Below are positions 55,260 to 62,895 of a stretch of 64,000 nucleotides of DNA, one piece after another. The notes under the pieces were generated by a model that did not search any database, was not told the DNA's origin, and saw only the letters and a program-made list of their open reading frames with translations. Origin of the DNA: Variovorax sp037204085 (GTDB lineage: Bacteria; Pseudomonadota; Gammaproteobacteria; Burkholderiales; Burkholderiaceae_C); assembly GCF_037204085.1 (NCBI RefSeq), contig NZ_JBBCBW010000017.1:1-64000 (forward strand), written 5' to 3'. Within the stretch, counting starts at the first letter, position 1. Each line of letters opens with the position of its first letter. Both the position numbers and the translations under genes were made by a program.

Positions 55260-56213
55260 GTGACGCCACTCACGAACGCCCCACACCTCCCCATCACCCG
55301 CGCCCGGCTGCTCAGGCTAGGCGCCGCACTCTGCGCCGGTGCCGCGCTCCCCTCCTTCGCACAGCAACAAGGCAGGCCTGCGATGACCATGAACACCCGC
55401 CCTATTCCTTCCACCCAGGAGGCCCTGCCGGTTGTCGGCTGCGGCACCTGGATCGGGTTCGACCAGCGCCCCGGTACCGACGAATACAAGCGCCTGCCGG
55501 GTGTGCTCGACGCCCTCTTCGCTGCCGGCGGCAAGGTGATCGACAGTTCGCCGATGTATGGACGCTCTGAGGAAACCACCGGAGAACTGCTGGCCTCATC
55601 GAAGCAGCGCGAGAACAAGGCTTTTCTTGCGACCAAGGTCTGGACATCGGGCCGCGAGGCCGGCATTGCGCAAATGGAGCAGTCTTTCGCGCGGCTGCGC
55701 ACCCAGCGCATGGACCTGATGCAGGTGCACAACCTGGTCGACTGGAAAACCCATCTTTCCACACTGCGCGGCTGGAAGGACAAGGGCCGCGTGCGCTACA
55801 TCGGCATTACGCACTACACCGCCTCGGCTTACGACGAGGTCGAGGCCGTGCTGCGCGCCGAGAAGCTCGACTTCCTGCAGATCAATTATTCGATCGACGC
55901 GCGCGAGGCCGAGCAGCGCCTGCTGCCGCTCGCGGCCGAACGCGGCGTGGCGGTGATCGTCAACATGCCCTTCGGCGGTGGGGGCCTCCTGCGCAGGCTG
56001 CGGGACAAGCCGCTGCCGGCATGGGCCGCCGAGATCGGCTGCACGAGCTGGGCCCAGGTGCTGCTGAAGTTCGTACTGAGCCACCCTGCCGTGACCTGCA
56101 CCATTCCCGGCACCAGCCGCGCCGAGCATATGGCCGACAACGCAACGGCCGGCGCGGGCTCGTTTCCGGATGCGGCGTTCTGGCGCAACAACGCGCGCTC
56201 GATCGGCCTCTGA
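55260..56213 (+). CDS. Aldo/keto reductase with N-terminal signal sequence
   Basis: A 317-aa protein. The first 36 residues look like a signal peptide with a Tat-like basic start (ITRARLLRLGAALCAGAALP, then SFA). The reductase barrel follows, with VIDSSPMYGRSEE (Asp and Tyr), FLATKVWTSG (Lys) and LMQVHNLVDW (His), the full catalytic tetrad. The C-terminal part is CTIPGTSRAEHMADN. Most family members are cytoplasmic NADPH enzymes; export would be unusual. It uses a GTG start at 55260. The substrate is unknown. It is convergent with the Bug receptor gene. Confidence 0.85.
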   Translation: MTPLTNAPHLPITRARLLRLGAALCAGAALPSFAQQQGRPAMTMNTRPIPSTQEALPVVGCGTWIGFDQRPGTDEYKRLPGVLDALFAAGGKVIDSSPMYGRSEETTGELLASSKQRENKAFLATKVWTSGREAGIAQMEQSFARLRTQRMDLMQVHNLVDWKTHLSTLRGWKDKGRVRYIGITHYTASAYDEVEAVLRAEKLDFLQINYSIDAREAEQRLLPLAAERGVAVIVNMPFGGGGLLRRLRDKPLPAWAAEIGCTSWAQVLLKFVLSHPAVTCTIPGTSRAEHMADNATAGAGSFPDAAFWRNNARSIGL

Positions 56214-56226
56214 GCCGCAACCGCCG

Positions 56227-57201
56227 CTATTCGAACTTCACGTTGTGCTGCCGCACGGTAGCGCCGAAGGCCTCGTACTGCGCGCGGAAGAATTCGGCGA
56301 ACTTCGCGGGGCTCATGCCGTAACCCTCGAAGCCCTGCTGCACCAGCTGCGCATGCACGTCCTGCCGCTTCAGCGTGTTCTGCAGTTCCTGCGACAGCTT
56401 GTCGGTAATGGCCTGCGGCAACCCCGGCGGCCCGAAGAAGCCGGCCCAGGGCGTGATGGTGAGCTTGCCCAGCCCCAGCTCGCTGCCGGTGGGCACGTCG
56501 GGCAGCAAGGCGCTGCGCTGCGGCAGCAGCGTGACCAGCGCGCGAATGCGCCCTTCCTTCACGAAACCCGGCGCCAGCGTGCCGGTGGTGAACATCATGT
56601 GGATCTGGCCGCCGAGCAGGTCGGTCATGGCTTGCATGTCGCCCTTGTAGCGGGCGTTCACCACCTTGCGTTCGCCCAGCAGCTGCAGCATGGCCAGCTC
56701 CGAGGCGCTGTTGCTCGAGGCCGAGTTGTAGGCGCCGGGCTTGGCCGCGACCAAGGCCAGCAACTCGTTCACGCTCTTCGCCGGCAGGCTCGAAGGCACC
56801 ACCAGGAACATCGAGAACTGGCCGGCCGAGCTGATAGGCGTGAAGGCCTTGAACGGGTCGTAAGGCGGCGTGGGGCGCAGCGTGGGCGCCGCCACCATCG
56901 CGGTGTTGGTGCCCATCAGCAGCGTGTAGCCGTCGGGCTTGGCCGATGACGTGGCCTGCGCCGCGAGCACGCCGTCGGCGCCGGGCCTGTTCTCCACGAT
57001 CACCTGCTGGCCGAGCTGCTTCGACAGCCCCTCCGCAATGATGCGCGTGAGCGCGTCGGCGCCGCCTCCGGGTGCAAAGCCGACGATCAGGCGCAGCGGC
57101 TTGTCTGGATAGGTCTCCGCGCTCCAAGCCGCCGCGCCGGGCAGCATGGCCAGCGAACCGCCGGCTGCAAGGGCCGCCAGCGTCAGGTTTCTGCGTCGCA
57201 T
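56227..57201 (-). CDS. Bug-family tripartite tricarboxylate transporter receptor
   Basis: A 324-aa periplasmic solute-binding protein of the TctC/Bug type. A signal peptide (NLTLAALAAGGSLAMLPGAA) is followed by AETYPDKPLRLIVGFAPGGGAD, the conserved first motif. LSKQLGQQVIVENRPGADG and GTNTAMVAAPTLRP come next. Bug proteins capture organic acids or other small molecules, often without a linked transporter. The start at 57201 is fixed by AAGGAGC just upstream. It closes the catabolic operon after the porin. Confidence 0.92.
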   Translation of the reverse strand: MRRRNLTLAALAAGGSLAMLPGAAAWSAETYPDKPLRLIVGFAPGGGADALTRIIAEGLSKQLGQQVIVENRPGADGVLAAQATSSAKPDGYTLLMGTNTAMVAAPTLRPTPPYDPFKAFTPISSAGQFSMFLVVPSSLPAKSVNELLALVAAKPGAYNSASSNSASELAMLQLLGERKVVNARYKGDMQAMTDLLGGQIHMMFTTGTLAPGFVKEGRIRALVTLLPQRSALLPDVPTGSELGLGKLTITPWAGFFGPPGLPQAITDKLSQELQNTLKRQDVHAQLVQQGFEGYGMSPAKFAEFFRAQYEAFGATVRQHNVKFE

Positions 57202-57215
57202 TTTTTGCTCCTTAT

Positions 57216-58343
57216 TCAGAAGAGATGCCGCACGCCAAGCTCCCAGCCCGACGAGCGGCGGCCACCGGCCGGTGCCACGCCGCCGCTGACGACATAGCGC
57301 GCCTGGCCGCTGTTCATGAGCCGCGCGTAGGTGCCGTAGAGCGCGGTGCGTTTGGAGAGGTTGTGCACGTAGCCGATGCCGAACTGCCGCGCATCGTCGC
57401 GGTTGCGCGGCATGCCGTTGGCATTGCGCAGGCTCTCGTCGCTGCGGTCGTTCAGGTAGGCGTAGCTCACGCGGATGCGGCCGACCTCGAAAGCCGGAAT
57501 GTGCGCGCCGATCTCGGCGGTGTTCTTGCGCACCGTGCCTGCGGCGAGCTTCACCGTTACCTTGTTGTAGAGCGCGAAGAACTTCGCAAACCCTGCGTCC
57601 CACGTGCCGCCGATGTTGGCGTGCGTGTAGTTGCCGATGGTGGCAGTGGCGTCGTAGTGGGTGCGCGTCACGGCGGCGGCAATGTCGAACGCGCCCGAGG
57701 CAAAGCCGAAGCGCGCGCCGGCAAAGTTGCCGTCGTCCCGATTCGGCGCGGTGGAGTTGTTCTCCCCCGTGCCGATCATCGCCATGCCGTAGAAGCCGCC
57801 GAGCTTGGCCGGCAGCCAGTAGCTCACCGTGTTGCTGCCCGTGATGCCGGTGGGCAGCGGCCCGGTACCCGCACCGGCAAACGTGAGGTTGCCCGCGCGC
57901 GCCACGCCGTTGGCATTGAAGGGATCGAAGTAGATGCTGTTGTAGTGCGTGGGAATGAAGTCGCGGCCCAGGCGCAGTTCACCCACCTTCTGGTGCGAAA
58001 GGCTCACGAAAGACATGCGGTCGAAGGTGATCGGCCCGGCCGTTCCCGCACCGCTCGTCTGGTTGTTGCTGTTGCTCGCGCGGCCGGTACCGGTGTCGGG
58101 GTTCAGGCTGCCTTCGAGCCAGAAGCCCGCGCGCAGGCCGCCGCCCAGGTCTTCGGTGCCGCGAAATCCGAGCCGGCTGGTCGAGAGGCCGCCGTTGGAC
58201 AGCGCCTTGACCGAGCCGCCGCCATCGCCATTGGTGTACTGGATGCCGAGGTCCATCACGCCGAACACGGTCACCGTGGATTGCGCATGCGCGGCGCCGC
58301 TGCTCGCAAGCCCCAGCGCTGACCACATCAAGATCTTCTTCAT
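57216..58343 (-). CDS. Gram-negative porin (Omp32/OmpC type)
   Basis: A 375-aa outer-membrane beta-barrel. A signal peptide (KKILMWSALGLASSGAAHAQ) is followed by SSVTLFG-like TVTVFGVMDLGIQYT, GLSTSRLGFRGTEDLGGGL and GELRLGRDFIPTHYNSIY. A terminal aromatic residue (WELGVRHLF) completes the pattern of anion- or general-diffusion porins in Comamonadaceae. The start at 58343 is preferred; a 22-residue longer version lacks sense. It sits between the dehydratase and Bug receptor genes, so it likely brings the same substrate across the outer membrane. Confidence 0.92.
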   Translation of the reverse strand: MKKILMWSALGLASSGAAHAQSTVTVFGVMDLGIQYTNGDGGGSVKALSNGGLSTSRLGFRGTEDLGGGLRAGFWLEGSLNPDTGTGRASNSNNQTSGAGTAGPITFDRMSFVSLSHQKVGELRLGRDFIPTHYNSIYFDPFNANGVARAGNLTFAGAGTGPLPTGITGSNTVSYWLPAKLGGFYGMAMIGTGENNSTAPNRDDGNFAGARFGFASGAFDIAAAVTRTHYDATATIGNYTHANIGGTWDAGFAKFFALYNKVTVKLAAGTVRKNTAEIGAHIPAFEVGRIRVSYAYLNDRSDESLRNANGMPRNRDDARQFGIGYVHNLSKRTALYGTYARLMNSGQARYVVSGGVAPAGGRRSSGWELGVRHLF

Positions 58344-58462
58344 GGTTCTCTTGTCTCCTGCTTCTTCTCTTTGGTTGAAAAACTCGGAACGCGCGCAGGG
58401 CTGCGCCACCGGGTGCGCACGGGGGTGCGCGCCGGTCGGCGAAGGCCGGGGTAAAAGTGTTG

Positions 58463-60166
58463 CTAGCTCGAGGGCTGGGGCCGTTCGGTGCGCACGAGCA
58501 CGGCGCCCTTGGACAGCGGGCTCACATTGCGCCGGTACTGCTGCAGCCAGCCGGTATCGAAGGCGGGCGGCGGCGCCTGCCAGTCGGCGCGGCGCGCCTG
58601 CAGTTCCGCATCGGTCAATGCAATGTCGAGGCGGCGCGCGTCCAGGTCGATGGTGATCATGTCGCCATCGCGCACCAGCCCGAGCGGGCCGCCGAGCGCA
58701 GCTTCGGGCGACACCTCGGCCACCACGAGTCCCTTGCAGACCAGGCCCGAAAGGTGCCCGTCAGTCAGGATCGCGACCTGGTCGCCCAGGCCCGCGCCGT
58801 CGATGGCAAACACCACGCGCGACGCGCCGCCGCCCATCGCCGGTCCGCCGCAGGCACCGGCGCCGCGCATCACAACCACCTGGCCCGGCACGATCTCGCC
58901 TTTCTTCAGCGCGGCGATGGCGGCGTCCGAGGTCCAGAAGCACACGGCCGGGCCTGTGAAGCTGCGCACCTTGCGTTCCACGATGCCGGTCTTGATGAGA
59001 CCGGACTCGGGCGCGAGGTTGCCGCGCAGCAGCACGATGGCGGGATGCGGCGCGACCGGGCGATCGATGGGGCGAATCACCTCTGGGTCGGCGACTTCAA
59101 CGCTCTGCAGGTTGTCGGCCACGGTGCCACCCGTAACGGTGGGCGCGCTCGTGTCGAGCAACGGTGCAAGCTGCTTCATCAGCGCGCGGCAACCGCCCGC
59201 CGCCTCGAAGGCTTCGATGCTGTGCTCGCCGATCGGCCGCACGCCGGCCAGCACCGGCGTCGTGGGGCCGAGGCTTTCGAACAGGCCGTACACATCGACG
59301 CCGCACTCGCCCTCGGTCGACACCGCCTGCAAGTGCTTGGCCGTGTTGAGCGAGGCGCCGATGGCCAGCACCGCACGCACCGCGTTGGCAAAGGCGCCGG
59401 GCGTGAGGATGTCGCGCGGCTTGAGGTCGTCCCACACCATCTGCACGATGCGCGTGCCGGCCGCGCGCACGTCGGCCATCATCTTCGGGCTCAGCGCGGC
59501 CACCGGCGCGCTGCCCGGCAAGGCCAGGCCGAGCGCTTCGCAGACGATGTGCATCGAGTTGGCCGTGCCCAGGCCCGAGCACACGCCCGGCCCGCGAATT
59601 GCCTCCCGGCTCATGCCCACGAGTTCTTCGACCGGAAGGTGGCCCGTGACCGCGTGCATCGCGCCGATGAACACTTCCTCGATGTCCATGTGCTTGCCGC
59701 GGTACTCGCCGCTGGGCTGGTAGCCGCAGGGCACGAGCAATGTCGGAATGTTGAGCCGCGCGGCTGCCATGAGCTGGCCCGGCACGGTCTTGTCGCAGGA
59801 GGTGAGGCACACCATGCCGTCGAGCTGTGCGCCCTCCACGGCCACCTCGATGTCGTTGGTGACCAGGTCACGCGCACCGAGCATGTAGGCGCCGCGTGCG
59901 CCCGCGCCGGTGATGAAGTCGCTGGGCGCTGCCGTGCGAATCTCGAACGGCACGCCGCCCGCGGCGCGGATTGCGGTCTTGATTTCCGCTGCCACCTTGT
60001 CGAGGTGGCTGAAGCATGCGGCCAGTTCCGACGAGCTGTTGACGATGGCGATCTTCGGCTTCTCGCAGTCTTCTTCCGGAATGCCGAGCGCGCGCCAGTG
60101 CGCATTGCGCACCGACCAAAGATAAGAGCCGCGCGGAAAGTTGCTGCGCAGGGGGCGGGTGGTCAT
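58463..60166 (-). CDS. IlvD/Edd-family dehydratase
   Basis: A 567-aa iron-sulfur dehydratase of the family that includes dihydroxyacid dehydratase and sugar-acid dehydratases. Three cluster cysteines are plausible: ELAACFSHL, LTSCDKTVPGQ and PGVCSGLGTANSM. ALSPKMMADVRAAGTR and RGAGACGGPAMG fall in usual places. The length is that of IlvD and arabonate/xylonate dehydratases. The start at 60166 overlaps the stop of the AcnX small subunit by four bases (ATGA). It presumably acts after or beside AcnX on a hydroxy acid. Biosynthetic IlvD is less likely given the catabolic neighbours. Confidence 0.85.
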   Translation of the reverse strand: MTTRPLRSNFPRGSYLWSVRNAHWRALGIPEEDCEKPKIAIVNSSSELAACFSHLDKVAAEIKTAIRAAGGVPFEIRTAAPSDFITGAGARGAYMLGARDLVTNDIEVAVEGAQLDGMVCLTSCDKTVPGQLMAAARLNIPTLLVPCGYQPSGEYRGKHMDIEEVFIGAMHAVTGHLPVEELVGMSREAIRGPGVCSGLGTANSMHIVCEALGLALPGSAPVAALSPKMMADVRAAGTRIVQMVWDDLKPRDILTPGAFANAVRAVLAIGASLNTAKHLQAVSTEGECGVDVYGLFESLGPTTPVLAGVRPIGEHSIEAFEAAGGCRALMKQLAPLLDTSAPTVTGGTVADNLQSVEVADPEVIRPIDRPVAPHPAIVLLRGNLAPESGLIKTGIVERKVRSFTGPAVCFWTSDAAIAALKKGEIVPGQVVVMRGAGACGGPAMGGGASRVVFAIDGAGLGDQVAILTDGHLSGLVCKGLVVAEVSPEAALGGPLGLVRDGDMITIDLDARRLDIALTDAELQARRADWQAPPPAFDTGWLQQYRRNVSPLSKGAVLVRTERPQPSS

Positions 60167-60618
60167 GGGCGGTCTCCGGGGGTTTTTTTCTTGGTGATCT
60201 CGACTACGCCGCGGTCGGCGTCCACGCGCACCCAGTCTCCGGTCTCGATGCACTCGAGCGGGTCGCGCTCGAAATCGGTCATCGAAGGCGAGTGCGTGAC
60301 CACGGCGCCCAGCGCCATCTTGGTGGTCATCTCGTTGAACAAGAAGGCCGCGGGCGCGGAGTTCATGAGCCGCGTCATGTGAAACATGGCCGACCAGCCC
60401 GACGAGCCCTTGGCCCCCGGAAACACCAGCACCTTGCCCGCAAAGCTCTGGCCGCGCAGCTCGTGCCGCGTTTCGATGACGGTGCCGGTGCGCGGATCGA
60501 TGCCGCCCCAGCCCGAAATGCGGTCGCGCGTGACCAGGGCCTCGCCTTCGGCCACGCCGCCGACTACCTTGCGGCCGCGGATGACGATGACTTGTTCGGT
60601 GATGGCTGCATCGTTCAT
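60163..60618 (-). CDS. Aconitase X small (swivel) subunit
   Basis: A 151-aa protein resembling the DUF126 swivel domain of aconitase X. It has IVIRGRKVVGGVAEGEALVT, then FAGKVLVFPGAKGSSGWSA and GAVVTHSPSMTDFERDPLE. In this family the swivel piece closes over the active site and may be fused to, or separate from, the large subunit. Here they are separate genes. The start ATG at 60618 lies within the large subunit gene (overlap four bases), and the stop overlaps the dehydratase start. It works with the large subunit. Confidence 0.88.
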   Translation of the reverse strand: MNDAAITEQVIVIRGRKVVGGVAEGEALVTRDRISGWGGIDPRTGTVIETRHELRGQSFAGKVLVFPGAKGSSGWSAMFHMTRLMNSAPAAFLFNEMTTKMALGAVVTHSPSMTDFERDPLECIETGDWVRVDADRGVVEITKKKTPGDRP

Positions 60619-61910
60619 GCGTAGCCTCCATTCCACCGCCCGGTGCACGCCGCATCGATGCATTCCGCCGTACTGCCGAACCACGCCTGCACGCCAAGAA
60701 TGGCGGGCAGGTAGTGCGCCTGCTTGGCCGAGTCGAGCGCCACGGTCTTCGTGCCCTTGGGCACGGCGCGGCTCATGGCGGAGCAGCTGTCCGACATGAT
60801 GATGCCGCCCGCGTCCTCGATGATCCTGGTGTAGCCGTTGCGGTCGGCCAGCGACTTTATGGCGCGCGGCGTGAAGATCCACAGCTCGCAATCCGGGTGC
60901 ACCTTGCGCCCTTCGATCAGCTGCGCGGCTTCCCAGATCTGCTCGATGGTGTAGTGCGGGCAGCCGAGCATCACGTACTGCACCTCGGCCTCCTTGCCCG
61001 TCGAGTTGATCTTCTCGTAGGTGGCGCGTCGCTCGGCCTCGCCAAAACGCAGCACCTCCACCGGCGCACGGCCGCCGAGCGCTTGCTCCAGCGTGAGCGC
61101 CTCTGGCGTAACGCCGGCAATGTGGTACATCTCCACGCCGCCTGAAGACGACGCCGCCGCGCCAAAGTGCTTGAGCCGCGGCAGGTTGGGCACGCGGGCA
61201 ATGCCGCGCTTGCTGTGCACCACCGGCACGCGCTCTTGCACATGCTCGCCGATGTAGTAGCCGAGCAAGCCCCAGTCCTGCACCGATTCGACCTCGACGT
61301 CGAGCTCGACCACATGGGTGGCGCGGCGGTTCTCGTCGAGGTGGTAGCCCCAATACGGAATGCGCCCCGTGAGCATGGCCGCGCCGGTGCTCTCGCGCCC
61401 TTCGGTATTGGTGCGCGCGCCGAGCACCGAGTTGCAATACACCACGGCCGACGATTCCATCCACGCGCAGTGCTCGCCGCGCGTGGGAATGTTCCCCACC
61501 TGGTAGGGCGTGCAGGTGTTCATGATCTGCGCGCCGAGCCCCGCCGCATGGCGCTCGCTCTTGTTGTAGAACTGCACGATCTCCTCGCTCACGCCCATGC
61601 GTTCGGGCTGGCCGGGGTCGAAGCCCAGTTGCAGGTGGCTGGTGAAGACCTTGAACTTCGGAATCTCGACGGTCTCCTGGCTGTCGAGGCTGAACTCGGA
61701 GAACACCGCATCCATGCCGCCGCCCTTGGCAAGCGCGAAGTCGCGCTGGAACGGCGTCGTCGAGGTGATGGTGGCGCAGACGTTGCGCGTTTCCACCAGG
61801 CGCTCGGCGCCCAGCGCTTCGCCGTAGCGCATCAAGAGGTCCATCGCCTTCTGCACGGCCGGTCCGTCATGGCCGTCCATCATGGCTTTTTCTTCATCGC
61901 TCAGGTACAT
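60615..61910 (-). CDS. Aconitase X catalytic (large) subunit
   Basis: A 431-aa protein of the aconitase X (DUF521) family. It has MNTCTPYQVGNIPTRGEHC, then ESSAVVYCNSVLGARTN, VMLGCPHYTIEQI and IIMSDSCSAMSRAVP. Its cysteines could hold the iron-sulfur cluster of the family. Bacterial AcnX enzymes characterised so far dehydrate cis-3-hydroxy-L-proline. The ornithine-cyclodeaminase-like reductase usual in that pathway is not visible here, so another substrate is possible. It is the first gene of the operon after the IclR regulator and couples to the small subunit by an ATGA overlap. Confidence 0.88.
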   Translation of the reverse strand: MYLSDEEKAMMDGHDGPAVQKAMDLLMRYGEALGAERLVETRNVCATITSTTPFQRDFALAKGGGMDAVFSEFSLDSQETVEIPKFKVFTSHLQLGFDPGQPERMGVSEEIVQFYNKSERHAAGLGAQIMNTCTPYQVGNIPTRGEHCAWMESSAVVYCNSVLGARTNTEGRESTGAAMLTGRIPYWGYHLDENRRATHVVELDVEVESVQDWGLLGYYIGEHVQERVPVVHSKRGIARVPNLPRLKHFGAAASSSGGVEMYHIAGVTPEALTLEQALGGRAPVEVLRFGEAERRATYEKINSTGKEAEVQYVMLGCPHYTIEQIWEAAQLIEGRKVHPDCELWIFTPRAIKSLADRNGYTRIIEDAGGIIMSDSCSAMSRAVPKGTKTVALDSAKQAHYLPAILGVQAWFGSTAECIDAACTGRWNGGYA

Positions 61911-61964
61911 GACCTGTGTCTCCGTTCTTGTGTTGTCGTGGGGGGTCGGGCCGCGCCGGCCCTG

Positions 61965-62816
61965 CTAACCCGGTGAAGGCGTAGGCGTCGGCACATGCCC
62001 GCCGATGTCGCGCGCAATGGTCAGCGCAATGTCGTGCAGGCGCGGTGCCAGTTCGTTGCGCAGGCGCTCTTCGGTAAACACGAAGGCCGCACCGCCGCCG
62101 TTGAGCGACATCACTTCGCCGTCGGGGCCAATGAGGGGCACCGACACCGAATTGATCTCGCGATGAAACTCTCCGAGCGAGAGGCAGTAGCCCAGCCGCC
62201 GCGCTTCGCCGATGGCGCGCGTCATGGCGGGCGCAATGCTGTCCCACTCGGGGCCGCGCAAGAGGCGCATCGAATCGATGAGCTGGTTGCGCTGCGCCTC
62301 GGGCAGCGCCGAAAGGTACGCACGACCCAATGCTGAATTGGCCAGCGGTGCGCGCGAGCCCACGTCGAGCCGGGCCGAGAGCATCGACGAGCGCGGCCGG
62401 CAGGCTTCAATCAGCACCATCTCCATGCCGTCGCGTATCGCTAGGTAAACCGAGGCGCCCACCTCCTCCGCCATGGCCTGCATGCTGGGCCGCGCCGCGG
62501 CGCGCACGTCGAGGCTGCCGAGGAACACGCGCGAGAGCGAAACCACGCCCGGGCCGAGCATGAAGCGGTCGGCCACCTGCGCGGCCTTGAGCATGCCCAT
62601 GGAGAGCAGCGTGGCGACGAGCCGGTTGACCGTGGGCCGCGGAATGCCGGTCATGCGCGCGATGTCTGCGTGGCCCAGCACGGGCCGCTCTTCGCTGAAG
62701 CAGCGCAGCACCGAGATGCCGCGCTCCAGCGCGCTCACAGTGTCGGAGCGGTCGCCGCGCGCATCGGCGGCGGCTTCGGATGCGGAAAAAGAGGTGTCGT
62801 TTTTTTCAGTGGACAT
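61965..62816 (-). CDS. IclR-family transcriptional regulator
   Basis: A 283-aa regulator with an N-terminal winged helix-turn-helix (GHADIARMTGIPRPTVNRLV) and the IclR effector-binding domain. That domain contains YLAIRDGMEMVLIEACRP, GSRAPLANSALGRAYLSALP and REINSVSVPLIGPDGEVMSL. It likely senses the substrate of the AcnX operon, 54 bases downstream of which it sits upstream on the same strand. The start at 62816 is preferred to 62885, which would add a leader with no resemblance to the family. It reads in the same direction as the flanking oxidoreductase and AcnX genes. Confidence 0.9.
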   Translation of the reverse strand: MSTEKNDTSFSASEAAADARGDRSDTVSALERGISVLRCFSEERPVLGHADIARMTGIPRPTVNRLVATLLSMGMLKAAQVADRFMLGPGVVSLSRVFLGSLDVRAAARPSMQAMAEEVGASVYLAIRDGMEMVLIEACRPRSSMLSARLDVGSRAPLANSALGRAYLSALPEAQRNQLIDSMRLLRGPEWDSIAPAMTRAIGEARRLGYCLSLGEFHREINSVSVPLIGPDGEVMSLNGGGAAFVFTEERLRNELAPRLHDIALTIARDIGGHVPTPTPSPG

Positions 62817-62895
62817 GGAAGAACCCGTTGCAAGACTCAAGACTCTGCAATGTAGAGGCTCGCGGGACAGGTCGGCTGGGCTCATGGCGGGGCAT

